Source: Acanthococcus lagerstroemiae (Eukaryota; Arthropoda; Insecta; Hemiptera; Eriococcidae). From it: a stretch of 64,000 bases of DNA. Position 1 is the first letter of the stretch, and the number at the start of each line of letters is the position of its first letter. Both the position numbers and the translations under genes were made by a program. The stretch spans positions 6,610,321 through 6,674,320 of the forward strand of contig CM063109.1 in NCBI GenBank assembly GCA_031841125.1, read 5' to 3'. The notes under the pieces are model-generated. The model ran no database searches and had not been told where the DNA came from. It saw nothing but the letters and a program-made list of their open reading frames with translations. Of this stretch, positions 1 through 13,275 are shown one piece after another.

Positions 1-34
1 AAATATCTTGAAACTGACTCAACTTAGAACCTAC

Positions 35-773
35 CATATTCGTGTTCGAAGTTGCAGTATTCCTCACGTAACGTGATTACATCATCTGAATTTCGAGTAC
101 TGCAGCCTACAGATAAATTACTCAAAAATGGACACATAGGGAAATGTCTACGATGTTCCACCACTGGATCATCTCCAGCTTCCCAATTATAAGCTTCGGT
201 ATCACAGAACGCGCACCTAACCTAGAATATGGAAGGGAAAAAAAGTAGAATAAGTAAGTAAGCCAGTCTAATTATGTTATGATCTTATTACATAAGTGAA
301 TTACAACATTAACATACCCTATCAAGTTCCTGGAGATAATAGAACCCCGCTTTGGCTAATCTATACCCTTCGACTTTTGATGGAATTGGCCAAGTTACAA
401 ACGTCTCCAATCTTGCGGCTTCCGTTCTGTACTTTGACCTGTCGCTCAAATCCATTTCAATAGGCCTTTTATTTAGTAACCGACTCGTGCCTCCAGTAGG
501 AGGATGATTGTTTAGATCTGCGTTCGTAATCGGTACGTTGCCCGAATCCACAGGATTTACAACAAATGGGCACCGCGGATCCAAGAGTCTATGCTTTGCC
601 ATGACCATATCACCGAACTGCCATTCTGAGATTCGTCCACCACAGGAGAAACACTGCACTTCTAGATTCTGTCCCATGTAATAGAAACCTGCTTTCGCAA
701 TCCGTACAGAGTCGACAGGTGCATCTGCAGGCCAATTTTGGAAAGTTCGAAGTCGACTTCTTTCAAAATTCAT
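35..773 (-). CDS. Inhibitor of apoptosis protein with two BIR domains (DIAP1-like), 3' part cut by window edge
   Basis: Two coding exons are visible, 318..773 and 35..221. They are joined by a phase-0 intron, and a good donor at 29..34 shows that the gene continues off the left edge. The start is the ATG at 771..773; further upstream the frame opens only with non-ATG codons. BIR1 has the zinc pattern C-x2-C-x16-H-x6-C, with CFSC early in the exon and H and C about 20 residues later. BIR2 spans the intron and shows CAFC, then H and C in the second exon. IAPs bind caspases and IAP antagonists and often end in a RING ubiquitin ligase; a RING would lie outside the window. The NVPI motif after BIR1 resembles DIAP1. 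The gene is head to head with DNAJC21. I am sure of the family but not of the exact orthologue. Confidence 0.9.
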
Positions 774-1658
774 GGGCGTTGTTACCAAGAACGATACAGA
801 AACCAATTTAGGGATGATGAAACTGTCGATATTACCTTATCTTATAACATTCTGTACATGTCAATGTTGCAGTTCGCAGAGAATTGCGTTGGGCGAAACT
901 AGGAAACAGTTAGAGCTCAGGACTCACGAAAATGGCTGATATTAATAAAATATTCACTAAGCGACTGGTATAAAAGGAATAGATTGTTGTACTCTAATTA
1001 TTATCAATTATCCACTTAATATATTGTTTTTTTGATTCGATTATTACGGATAAACGGATTCATTTTCATTATCTTATCACTGTACCCAGCTGACATGAGG
1101 GACATGACTGGGGACATGACATCATTTTTTATTACACAAAAAAAAAATAATGAGATAATTGCTCCAGATTGTACTGGAAAAATGGACCTCAAGTACCTTT
1201 TCAGATAGACCGTTTTCTTTAGAATATTCCTGAATGTCTGATACTACTTACAATGATTACGGAAATAAACCAATCAGAGCAATTTACATCTTCATCTGAA
1301 ATTACGTAATCAAGAACTTGACCACTCGTATTATGCAGTGATGTGGCCAGACCTTGTTCCCTATATGAATTTTGCTGATGGCTCTGTGTCATGTCGACAG
1401 CCTTCAGGTCCGCCTGGTGACAGCAAGATTTTTTCTTGTTATCTTCTCTTCACTTCATAGTTTGTTCGTTTTGCTTAGTTCGCTAATTTCGAGTAGTTCA
1501 ATTGTCGCTATATGTGGTTTTCACGTGCGATTTCAATTCAAATGTAAATCCAAAAGTACTGTGGAGGTCGATTACAGTTCCATTCTGTGCAGCAGTTGCG
1601 TGCCCGCATTGATATTCGACATGTAACTAGTCACACTACCTTCGTCTGAGAATCCAAA
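774..1658. promoter_or_regulatory. Head-to-head intergenic region between the IAP gene and DNAJC21
   Basis: These 885 bases separate the start codons of two divergent genes, so both promoters and 5' UTRs should lie here. The 84-codon frame at 1372..1626 ends just before the DNAJC21 ATG; it is Ser/Val/Phe-rich with no recognisable motif and is best treated as 5' UTR. I see no repeat element. Confidence 0.5.
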
Positions 1659-3458
1659 ATGCGGTGCCACTACGAAGTTCTGAACGTTCCAAAAGAAGTA
1701 AGCGACGATGATTTAAAGAAAGCTTATCGTAAGTTAGCATTAAAATGGCATCCTGACAAGAATCCCACGAATATCGATGAAGCAAAACGCGAATTCATTC
1801 TTGTACAACAAGCGTACGAAGTTCTAAGTGACCCTCAGGAACGAGCATGGTACGACAGACATCGCGAATCAATACTCAAGGGCGCAGGTAGCGGCTATAA
1901 AGATGACAGTCTGGACATATATCCCTATTTCAGCGTATCATGTTTCCGCGGATACGATGACAGCAACGAGGGTTTCTACACTATTTATCGAGAAGTTTTC
2001 AATAAGTTAGCTGCGGAGGAATCAGAATACCTGAGCGAAGACGATGCAGATCCACCCGAGTTCGGCAACTCGGAAAGTTCCTACGAAGTAGTTAAAAAAT
2101 TCTACGGGTTTTGGCTCAGCTTTTGTACTAAAAAATCGTATTCATGGTTGAACACGTACGATATATCCGAGGCCGATAACCGCCGGATTCTCCGTCTCAT
2201 GGAACAGGAGAACAAGAAAGTTCGCGACAGGGCGAAAAAAGAACGGAACGAAGAAATTCGTGCATTGGCGGCATTTGTGCGGAAACGAGATAAACGAGTG
2301 CATGCATACGCTGAATATTTAAAACAGAAGACCGAAGAAAATAACAAGAAGACGGAAGAAAATCGACGGAAGATGATGGCACAACACCGGAAGGATATTG
2401 AATCGTACAAAGAATCCGAGTGGAGTAAATTCTCTAATTTAGAAAATGAACTGAAAGACATCGAGTCTTCTATGGCTTCAGAATTCAACGACCAGTCGGA
2501 TGATTCTGATGACGATGACTTGCTCTGTGTTGCTTGTAATAAGTATTTTAAGACGGAAAAAGCTTTCGCCAATCACGAAAAATCGAAAAAGCACAAGGAG
2601 AATGTTGCTATGTTGAAGGAGAGCATGAATGATGAAGATAGATTGATCAATGGTAATGGTTGTTCCGCGAATTCTGATGATGAACTTGCTGAAGAGTTAT
2701 CGGATAAATGTTCGTTAATTGCTAATGACTGTGATAGTTCTGATGCCGAAACGGCAAACGACGTGCCTGTTTCGAAAAGAAAAGACAGAAATTCGAAATC
2801 GAAAAAAAAGAAGAAAAATGTGCTGCCGTCCTTACCAAGTGACCATGAAATAGACTTGAGTGATCTAGGAGGAAGTAAAAAACAAAGAAGAAAACTCGAA
2901 CGTGAAAAAATACTCACAGAGAAGCTCATCAAAGACAGAATAATGGACGATGAGGAGGAACCTGTTTCAGAAATGGTACAAAATGACGAAGAACCTGCAG
3001 TGTTAAAATCGAAAAAAAGTAAGAAGAAAAAATCTCAGGCCGCCAGCTGTGATAACGAAACCGATTTAGCCGAGCTTGTTGGTAGTAAAAGATCGAAAAA
3101 AAAACTGGAACGTGAGAAGTCTGAGAAATTACCTTCAAATGAAGACTTAGGTGAGGCCTCGAAATGTAGTAAAAAAGATAAGAAAAAGAAGAAAAATGAA
3201 GGCGAACCAACAACGAGTTGTATTGAAAAGCACGTGGACAAGTCAATGCCGAGTAAATTAAAGAGTGACACTGCCATTTTGAAACCGACTAAATTGACTT
3301 GTGAGCAGATTGAAGCCTTAGATCTGAATCATGAGTGTGCTGCTTGCAATGAATCTTTCAATTCGAAAAATAAGTTATTTCAACATCTGAAGACCACCGG
3401 TCATCAAATGTTTTTGCCAACTAAGGGGAAACCCGCAAAAACTAAGAAGAAAAAGTAA
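1659..3458 (+). CDS. DNAJC21: DnaJ homolog subfamily C member 21 (J domain plus two C2H2 zinc fingers)
   Basis: A single uninterrupted frame of 599 residues. Residues 1-70 form a J domain with the HPD triad at 31-33, which stimulates Hsp70 ATPase. A charged helical stretch (about 150-270) follows, then a DBINO/JJJ1-type C2H2 finger beginning at C290 (CVAC...H...H) and a second near C560 (CAAC...H...H), separated by Lys/Glu/Ser-rich low-complexity sequence with repeated KKKKK blocks. This order is that of DNAJC21/Jjj1, a cytosolic cofactor that helps recycle 60S ribosome biogenesis factors. Human DNAJC21 is somewhat shorter; the difference is in the Lys-rich linker. The gene has no intron, unlike most neighbours. 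No retrocopy signs such as a poly(A) tail are seen directly after the stop, so it is probably the normal locus. Confidence 0.95.
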   Translation: MRCHYEVLNVPKEVSDDDLKKAYRKLALKWHPDKNPTNIDEAKREFILVQQAYEVLSDPQERAWYDRHRESILKGAGSGYKDDSLDIYPYFSVSCFRGYDDSNEGFYTIYREVFNKLAAEESEYLSEDDADPPEFGNSESSYEVVKKFYGFWLSFCTKKSYSWLNTYDISEADNRRILRLMEQENKKVRDRAKKERNEEIRALAAFVRKRDKRVHAYAEYLKQKTEENNKKTEENRRKMMAQHRKDIESYKESEWSKFSNLENELKDIESSMASEFNDQSDDSDDDDLLCVACNKYFKTEKAFANHEKSKKHKENVAMLKESMNDEDRLINGNGCSANSDDELAEELSDKCSLIANDCDSSDAETANDVPVSKRKDRNSKSKKKKKNVLPSLPSDHEIDLSDLGGSKKQRRKLEREKILTEKLIKDRIMDDEEEPVSEMVQNDEEPAVLKSKKSKKKKSQAASCDNETDLAELVGSKRSKKKLEREKSEKLPSNEDLGEASKCSKKDKKKKKNEGEPTTSCIEKHVDKSMPSKLKSDTAILKPTKLTCEQIEALDLNHECAACNESFNSKNKLFQHLKTTGHQMFLPTKGKPAKTKKKK

Positions 3459-6153
3459 CTTAGTAATTTTGATACGAACGTATAAGAAACTTTATTTTGT
3501 TGTATACTTTCTTGTTTTCCTCTTTTATATTGATGTAGATGAGTTTCTATGTTGAACCGTTTACATTTTCAGTGAAAATGTTATGTTGCTCGATTAATAC
3601 AGAGTTTAAAGTAATTAAGTTCAAAATTACTTGCGAAGGAAGTATCTAGTAAAAAGCTATGTCGAATGCTGACTGCATAAAATCTGTTGGAAATATAAAG
3701 TACCTATTTATTTGAGTATATAATCGATGCAAGTGATTTGAAATACTAAAATACGTTTCATAGGGCTTGTCAATAGCATTCGATTCGAGCAATGTGTGAT
3801 AATTGAGCTGCCTGGAAGAAAGCTCGTGATTTGTGTGGATGTTGACAGTCATACAAGATGATAATGATATAACGTTCCCAGTAGTATGAGACGGTGCTGA
3901 TAAATATACGACCTACATAATCCACCACTTGCAATTTGAAGACCACTAAAAAAGTACGTAGTACGCTTGGAAATAGAACTATTATCTCCATTGGAGACTT
4001 GGTTTCAACTTTTCTATGTAATCACAATAGCGATAAGTACCTGTGGATATCTAAATTATAATCATGACTCCATTAATGTCACATATAATTTCTGTTTCGT
4101 TATTATGAACTCAGCACCATCGGGGAAAAAAAATCCAAATCCAGTGGAAAACACAAAAAAAGACGTGCAATTTTTTCAGGCCCTTCTTAGAAATTATGAT
4201 TTTGCGTTACAAGACTCAGAAAATGATCAGACAGCATGAAAAAAAGTCATAGGTACAATAGAAAGTCCAGGTTCGAGGAGCCCCTCTCCCACCACCTTCT
4301 CTTTTCAGGCTTGTATGAACATGTTATTTAAAAGCAATAATTGGGATAACAGCTTCAACCTTACGTTAGTAATGGTAAGAAATGTAAGTCGAGATATCAT
4401 GGTGAGTGACCTATGTACAAAAAAGTATGTATTTTACTAGGTAACTACTTATAACCAAACTACAGAAGGCATCAAAAATTTCAACGTACATTGTAAAGAT
4501 TTTGAACATTTATTAATACCATGAAGTGATAATGAAAACCTATGAATCAACCGAAACGCAATTATTATTAATAGCTGGACGTGATTAATGAGTATCACGA
4601 TATCAACTTATCAACTAATTACTCGATGATAATAAAGCCATTGCCTGAGCTGTGCAGAAACAACGAAGCATAACATAATACAATATGAATTACGGGTACG
4701 TGAACTTAACACGACCAAGACTATAAGAGGTAGCCCCTCTGCGATGAAATAATGAACAAAATCAGTTCCCAGCTGTTTTTTAGGCTGACGGGATCAAGGG
4801 GGTGGTATATAATTTAAGAGATTGAGGTGTAACTCAGTGGTATAACATAACGATTAATAAAATTCGGTTTTATAGCTCTGGAATAACCGTTATTTCGTGG
4901 GTTTCAACTTTCATTTACTGAATTGAACCATATCCAATCATGGTACTGTAACAATACCATCTTTTAGCTTTATGGTTTTGTCAACCATTTGGATCTGTTA
5001 CTCTCATGTCTTGCCAATGGGCAGTAAAAAGTCAAACGTTATGAAGTACTTTTGGGTGTCATTTGTTTCAAGTTATGATTGCTACATTATGAAGCCCTCT
5101 GTTCAGGCATATTTGGGTTTTACAACCATATCTTTTAGTGTTGGTTTTATTTCAACTGTTTGAGTTATGTGCTGTAGAAATTCAAACGTTATAAAACTCT
5201 TCTAGACATCTGGTCCCTGTTTATGGTTATTTAGGTACACGATCGTAGCCCTGGAAATACCAGCATATTTATGGCATGAAATTTATACAAAGTTTATCTT
5301 TTTTAAAAAAGGATAGAATATTGATTTTAACGAATTGTATTCGTCATACATTGGCCTAAATACACTAGTGGGGTCTGGCTTGTTCTCGAACTTGATTTAT
5401 GTACTCAGCCTAGAATTGAAACAAAGTACTTCACGGACAGCTATTACGGAGATTGCTCATACCAATTCAAAAATTAGAAGAAATATTAATCACTTTAATT
5501 TCGATTAACATAACGAAACAAAACATCAAATCACATACAGTTGCCATTACATTAATCAATGAGAAAAGTATATAATATATAAAACATAATTACATGAGTA
5601 TATTGTAAATTTATACCAGAATATCCGTAAAAATGTTGAAAAATAAATCCAAGTACGCACGAAATGAAAATTTACCCTAATAAATACGTCTATGTAGATT
5701 CCCCGTACGCCCGTTTGAGCTGGTATTTGTTCGTCTAAAATAAAGTATTAGCTGTAATGGTTTCAAATCACAAATATAAAACTGAATAAATAAATTTACA
5801 AAAAAAAAAAAAAATTTATAATAGATGGTAGGTAAAAACGAAAGCCAAGACTCTTAGTATGAGGATCAAATTAAATTAGAAAGACAAAACGAATCAATGC
5901 GACGATCTTGACTCATCCGCGCACACTTAAAATTAAAACTGACGAAGCTAAAATCTCACTTGTGACCGAGCTGACTACTTACACAAGAAATTAATATTAC
6001 AACTATACATGTCTATCAGAGTGACGGCTTGAATTCTATTCATTCTTCAGATATACAAGCGAATAAAATTCGGCTGAACAAAAAGATAATATTAACAGAG
6101 CGAAGAATAAAAGGATTGGTAAGCTGATTTACATTGCTATAAAAGTAGTAACA
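3459..6153. other. Intergenic stretch, DNAJC21 3' side to Rab39 3' side
   Basis: No gene is recognised in these 2.7 kb. A 90-codon frame at 3967..4239 ends in a charged, Asn/Asp-rich tail but has no family signature or splice support. A degenerate two-unit direct repeat is visible at about 4957-5110 and 5127-5240; both units carry ATCTTTTAG near the start and TCAAACGTTAT near the end. A tRNA-like fragment lies at about 4822-4905. The right end probably holds the Rab39 3' UTR. Confidence 0.5.
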
Positions 6154-7448
<1,295 letters not shown>

Positions 7449-8484
7449 GTCCGTAATGTGAACTTCTCATGCACTAATTACTACGTTACCATTATCAAAC
7501 CACGCGTACCTGGGAAGAAATTTCTGATTTCCGATAGTAAAGATAATACGGCGTACTAAGTAAATACCTGCGTTAAGAAACAATAAAGTGACCTGTAATG
7601 CCAAGTACGTCGTATAAATTTAACTTGGGTATGACGACAGAAAGTTTAGAACATAGTGACAGAAAAAACACGAGTTAAATAGCGATAGCGAGAAGACAAA
7701 CAGAATGCGAAACGAACCAAAATACAACGGAATTCACTTTGATAAACTGAGACGAACTGAGAATACAAGAAATCTCGAGAAAAATCATGAAAATGAAAAC
7801 ATACAAAATGATAAACACTGGATTTCAAGGTTGAATGACGAATTTAGTAATGGCGGTGGAAAATTTTTAAGAGGAGGGGAAATCGGGAAATCTCCTCTCA
7901 CACTTCTCCAAAAACATGAACACCAGCAACCAGCAACGATACATCCAGGCATACTAAACCGCCATTTTCGTGCTGACAAACGCGTCACGGTCATGGCTTG
8001 TGGACCGTTGCGGGGTGCGGGCCATGTGCAGCCCGATGATCAAAGATCGAAGCTGCCCTCCTGCCCACTCTTGCACTCTTGGGCTCCATGAGCAGTTGAG
8101 CAGTGAGCACACCTCATTGGCAGTCTTTCGTGATAATTTTATTTTTATCAGCTGTTCGTGAATTCGTGTTCATCACGAAGATTCGAGTCCTACCTCGTGA
8201 GTGATTTTGCCCAAATTCGGTCAGATGTGATGATCTCATGTTCTGTAAATGCTTCAAATACTCAACATTTTAATTAATTGTGTTTCTGGAAATTCGGGAA
8301 GTTGAAATGGTTTAATGCAATATACTCTCATACGGCGGGTGAATAGTGTCACTGTAATATCGATAAAGTGAAAAGTTAATTAGTATAGGCATAAAGGTTC
8401 ATTCTACTATTTAATTACCGCACCGCGTCCTCTCATACCCTAAACAATTTATTAAAATATATTCTACGTCGATTAAATTAGAAC
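7449..8484. promoter_or_regulatory. Head-to-head intergenic region between Rab39 and TXNDC9
   Basis: About 1.0 kb separates two divergent start codons. The 128-codon plus frame at 7705..8091 has no family signature and is probably chance. GAGGAG...CTCCTC around 7870-7903 could form a small hairpin. I see no transposon. Confidence 0.45.
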
Positions 8485-9720
8485 ATGGCCGAAACTGTGC
8501 AAAATGTGATACAGCAGCAGGTTTTGAAAGCTGCCCAAATCATCGAAGAGCGGCTGGATGAAGAAATTAAGCAGCTAGATGAATTGAAATCCGATGATAT
8601 TGAAACATTACGTGAAAGACGCTTAATGCAGCTAAAGAATCAGGCGAAAAAACGCCAGGAGTATCTGGCGAAAGTGAGTTACCATCATACCTGGGTATAC
8701 GTTCGCCTTTAAGAACCCGCTTAATTTTGAAATTGTTTTGTTTCAGGGACACGGTGAATATGACGAGTTAGGAGATGAGAAACAATTCTTCGAAATAGTG
8801 AAGAAGTCGCCAAACGTGGTTGTACATTTCTATAGAGAAAGTACTCCAAGGTGTCAAATAGTCGATCATCATTTGAAAATAATCGCGAAGCGTCACTTGG
8901 AAACCAGGTTTTGTAAGGTGCTCGCGGACCGCTGTTTATTTTTGGCTGGTGAGCAGAGTCCAATTGCATTAAATAACTCGAATAACTGATGCGAATAAGC
9001 TTATTAAGTTTCAATCCATAGACTTCATGCTCTATGATCTTTAATATTTTCCGTTGAATCCTTCAATTCAGTTTATAATCAGTATAATTCCCAGCATTCA
9101 CTTGGCTTGTATTAATGCTAATCTGTGGTGGACAGTCATTAATTTGACTCGTTCTATGATGTACCCATCTCCTGTAATGGGTTTACTCTGCCACTTTCTT
9201 CAACCTGATGGCTGTGTGAATCAAAAATTCGTGAATAGTAATATTTTCTTCAAAATATAAGCTCTGACGATGTTTGATTTGAAATGCTGTGTATGATAAT
9301 ACACGGAATGTTAATTAAAAATAGGTGACTGACCGAAATCATCCTGTCGTTACTTGAGAATAAAGTCTATGCAGATGACAGTACTCTTCAGCGTAGGTAA
9401 TTTCCCCCCCCCCTCTTTTTGCTCATTTTGTTTGTACTTCTGTTCCAGAGAAATTGAAAATTCGTGTGATCCCTACAATCGCCCTAATTAAAGACAGCAA
9501 TGCCAAAGACTACATAGTCGGTTTTACCGACTTGGGTAACTGTGATGATTTCTCAACCGATATGTTGGAATGGCGAATCGCCCGGAGTGGAGCCATCGAA
9601 TATGACGGCGACTTACTAAATCCGCCTGATCAGAAGAAAGTTGCGAAAGCTAGTAACAGCATTCATGGTAAAACTTCTCATAACTGGCGGGACACTGGAT
9701 CTGATCTGGATGATGATTAG
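8485..9720 (+). CDS. TXNDC9: Thioredoxin domain-containing protein 9 (phosducin-like 3 family)
   Basis: Three exons (8485..8673, 8747..8948, 9449..9720) give 220 residues. The N-terminal third is a charged helix. The thioredoxin-like domain starts at GHGEYDEL and contains [17 protein letters not shown], where the usual CxxC is reduced to one cysteine, as in other TXNDC9 proteins. [10 protein letters not shown] and [10 protein letters not shown]...[11 protein letters not shown] follow, the most conserved part of the family. The tail ends in Asp residues (DLDDD). TXNDC9 is known as a cytosolic modulator of the CCT/TRiC chaperonin and of actin and tubulin folding. Junction phases are consistent: 0, then 1. 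The gene converges tail to tail with EXOSC9, about 390 bases away. Confidence 0.96.
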
Positions 9721-10113
9721 GATCGATTCCATCTTCGTACTGCACTTAAAACACTCCCGGTATTAACCCACAAATGAGAAATTTGTCGTCGAAAAATTTA
9801 CTCGATCCTTTAACCATTCCGACTTCGCAACATTTGTCTAGTATAACTATATTAAATTATCATGTTTTTTTTCTCTTTTTATTATATAATTTGGAATACT
9901 TTTGTATTTCATTGGTATTGTATTGGTTGGCGAGTATTGATAGTGACTGTTGTTGAGTTGGGACATAAAATCCTACAATTACCGAAATTACAAATATTCG
10001 CAGATTGTAATGACACGGTTTAATGAGATAAATCCAATCGCAAATCACATTAAAGATAAACATCACTCGCTGAGTATGTTCCTTATGGCTTGTTTCTAGT
10101 ATAATTTCACCAA
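9721..10113. other. Convergent intergenic spacer between TXNDC9 and EXOSC9
   Basis: This spacer lies between two stop codons of convergent genes and must hold both 3' UTRs. It is AT-rich and has no coding or repeat signal that I can see. Confidence 0.5.
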
Positions 10114-13100
10114 TTATTTGTACGTTGATTGGAGAATTAAAACTTCGTCTTCTTCGCTGTCACCGCTCAACTCTGGAAAAAAAAAAATATATATACAATA
10201 AAACTAAACAGAGGGAATGCATTCTGTCGTACATGACTGAACACTTCTCTGACTGATAGCATTACTAGGTAGCTGAACTAATGAAGATGAATTATCAATA
10301 ATATTACGCAATGTGTCTGGTTAGTCACTATTTTGGATTTCAATTTTATAATTACACTTTAACAATACGAGAGTGAAAACTAAGTTAAGTACTCACGGAC
10401 TTCTTCGATAGTATTAGATTCATCTGGAGGGATAACCTGAATTTCCTGACTGCTTTCACTCTCGTCTGAAGATACATTGTGAGTCTATACGTAACCAATC
10501 ATTCTCATAATTAGTAACACAAAATATAATCAACTAAAATTTGAGTAACGTGAATCGGCCTTTCAGAAATTCAGAAAAATTCACGAATATTTATGGAAGA
10601 ATACATTGAAAACGTTCAACTGACTGACTGGTAGAACTGTCGCTATTTCTGGCATCCCCTTACCGATGGACGAAGGCTGACTTTCAGTATTCAGGGAGAA
10701 TAAACTGAGAAGATATTTTAAATTTTTAGCATGTGTACACTTTTCTAACTACTGAAAATTGACGATACAGTGGGGGTCTGGTGGCCGAGAGGATAGCACG
10801 CTGGTCTCGAAATCCGGAGGTCCCGGGTTCGAGCTCGCGTAGCAACTCGCTACATTTCGACCTAGGCCGGATTTTCAGCAAGATGAGAAGATGGCTAAGA
10901 CAGCCCTAACAGCCTACCCGACATCTCTGAAGTAATGTTCGAAAGGGTGGATTTCAAGGTTCGGGTTGAGAGTAAAGTTAGGAAAGAGGCCTACTGAAAA
11001 TTGATACATCAGTTTCATTTTTGCCAGTACATAGCAGGAAGGGGCCTGCCTCTTCATTTGTCTGCCTTTCTTTCGAGTAAAACACCTTTCCTGTTATTCT
11101 TTGGCTTTCAGGTAAGCACCCGTTCAGGGGTTTTCCCAAACAGCAAGGGTGTGTTTTTTTGTTCCACTGTCTTTCATTATCTTTTTAACTGGCAGTCTTT
11201 ATCTTGTTTTGTATACACTCACTTTCCTGACAGCCTGGCTAGTTTGTAAAATAGTTGACTTCCTCTGTCTCAACCCGCCTGTCGTATTTTTCGTTCGACA
11301 GGGGACACAGAGACGAAGGCTGCGTTATTAGTATACAGAGAGATTATGCTTCGATGTGCCGTAGTTATTCCAACAAAATAAGAAGATCATTGCTAATTCT
11401 AAGTTCATGGACTTGATGCAGGGATGCAAGTAGACCAACTTACCACAAACTCAACTTCGGCCGTTTTTGGTCCAACGGCGTTGATTGAATATTTACTATC
11501 CTTTTCATTTTCAGAATTTTCTTCATGATCAACATTGACTTTGGTTTCCTCTTCTTCACTATCGGCTGTAAAGCACAATTTGCTATAGAAATCTTATAGG
11601 GTAACTCATCAATGGTAACTGAACTACCGGCTGTTTTTAAAATTATAAATGTAGAAATTTGGTGAAAACTTGATTATGATTTTCATGAAAGCTCTATAGA
11701 CGCCCTTCATCTTACACCACACGAATGAAACATTTTGCGGATACCTTCACTAGTTTCCATTTTTGCGTCTTTTTGATCGTTAGCAGAATCATCAGCTTCT
11801 TTTTTCCAGGGTCGTTCTTTCTTCAATGTTATTCTGACGGCTTCCTGAACACGAGCTAAAATATGGTCCAAGTCTAAGGACTCGGTAAGTCCGGTGAAAG
11901 GCTTTTGCAATCTATGAAATAACGGATTTCAGGAATTACTAAGAGGGAAAAAATGTACACAATGCTTTTTAAAATACATATTTCAAACTATTCGTTCCTA
12001 GAACCAAATATTAGACAACAATAAAAAAAAAAAAAGGAAATGCTGATACCACTATAAACATACCGTTTTTGTTCATCTTCCATCAAGGCTCGTTTGATTT
12101 GCTTCACCAAGTGAGTAACGATATGAACTGCATTTTTGGTGCATTTTACAACTACATCACTAGATGGTAATGGTACGCCTTCGAAATGCATTCCACAGAT
12201 TTCTCGGTAACTGTTGATGCTTAGCAGTAATAATGAGTCAGCAACTTTCTCTTCTACAGCCGTAGGATCCGTAAGAATATGTTTCCTGAAAGTGTAATGA
12301 AGTACGATATTGAACTGAGAATTCAGTTGAAGTGAAATTTTTATAAATAAAAAACTGAAATAGAAATGTTACCCTGAATTGAACAATGCGTAAGAAATGA
12401 TAACTGGATAGTGATGTAGATTGATAGGAATGGGCTCCTTTTCCGAATGCGAATGAATGATGATTTGGTCACCAGTAGACGTTACATCTGGATGCCTGAA
12501 ATGGGCCAGTGCAGCAAGAGCAGCTACAGAACAACAACCAGCCAGATTTCCTTCATAATTCATAACATTTAAATCTATCCTAATGTTCCATACCTGCCGC
12601 ATAAGAATACTTAAACATATTACAATACTGAAAGATTCGGAAGTAATTAATAAACCACAGAACAGTTATCCTTCTCTTCATGCGCCTCAGCCCTCAGCAA
12701 AGAGAATTTCGGAAAACTAACAAACATAATACGTACTTTTTCCTCAGCCACAATGCACAGCGCTTCAAGATCAACGCACTTGGATTCCTTCAAACATTTT
12801 TCAAGAAGTCGATTCACTTGAACGCTAATATTCGACTGACGGCCTGATTCAAAATGCAGTGCCGCCATAGGACTCATTTCAACATGCACAAATAATAAGC
12901 CTTCATTAGGTTTTGAGGCTTTCGGCTGCTGAATATCACATGATACTTGGGCAAGTACCCTGTCACAGAACCAGTAATCAATTTCGGAAGCTTGACGTAA
13001 GCGGAACAGAATGAAATGAAATTGAATGTTCACAATTTACCTGGTATCTCCGAAGGTTACTAAACAACTACCCCATTCTGTTCCGAAGTGAATTGCTTCC

Positions 13101-13275
13101 TTTCTATGATCGCTGAACTGACGGCTGTCTAACCGCTGAAATTAATACGTTCGTATGGTTACATGGTACTGTAGACTGATTGTCAGGAATAGTAGCGAAT
13201 ATTTACCAGATTTTCGTTCACAGCTTGAAGCAAAAATGTCTTTTCGGTTGTAGATACAATTGTGCCATCCTTCAT
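10114..13275 (-). CDS. EXOSC9: Exosome complex component RRP45 (EXOSC9)
   Basis: Nine exons join without frame breaks: 13207..13275, 13041..13135, 12737..12959, 12373..12593, 12064..12285, 11745..11911, 11444..11565, 10397..10484 and 10114..10172, for 421 residues. Residues 1-270 are an RNase PH fold with family landmarks RLDSRQ, ALHFESGRQS, LEALCIVAEEKVWNIR and DPTAVEEK. The last 120 residues are acidic and Ser/Glu-rich, as in human EXOSC9. The protein is a ring subunit of the RNA exosome, which degrades RNA 3' to 5' in nucleus and cytoplasm. I chose the ATG at 13275 (MKDGTIVST) because it matches the usual N-terminus; an in-frame ATG at 13368 would add 31 residues. A SINE sits in the 959-base intron between 10484 and 11444. 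Confidence 0.95.
10763..10990 (+). mobile_element. tRNA-derived SINE, copy 1 (in EXOSC9 intron)
   Basis: The 5' part looks like a class II (Leu/Ser-type) tRNA with an A box (TGGCCGAGAGG) and B box (GGGTTCGAGCTC). It is followed by a body also found at 34378..34598 and 53975..54186. The insert is flanked by direct repeats that are identical over CTACTGAAAATTGA (10749..10762 and 10991..11004), the mark of target-primed retroposition. It is opposite in strand to its host gene. Confidence 0.85.

Noticed and set aside
2102..3277. Minus-strand frames opposite DNAJC21
   Set aside because: They are Ser/Phe-rich shadows of the Lys/Glu-rich coding strand.
3967..4239. 90-codon frame with a charged C-terminus
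   Set aside because: No motif, no splice support, and not conserved with any family I know. Left as non-coding.
4822..4905. tRNA-like sequence (GGTGTAACTCAGTGGTATAAC ... GTGGGTTTCAAC)
   Set aside because: The A-box and B-box halves are recognisable, but the B box has an extra base and I could not fold a full cloverleaf. It is at most a decayed tRNA pseudogene or SINE head.
4957..5240. Possible CRISPR-like or regulatory repeat
   Set aside because: Only two diverged units of about 170 bases. It is a plain old tandem duplication, and no CRISPR array is expected or seen in this genome.
7705..8091. 128-codon frame between Rab39 and TXNDC9
   Set aside because: It sits in a divergent promoter region, has no recognisable motif, and its start does not fit a splice pattern.
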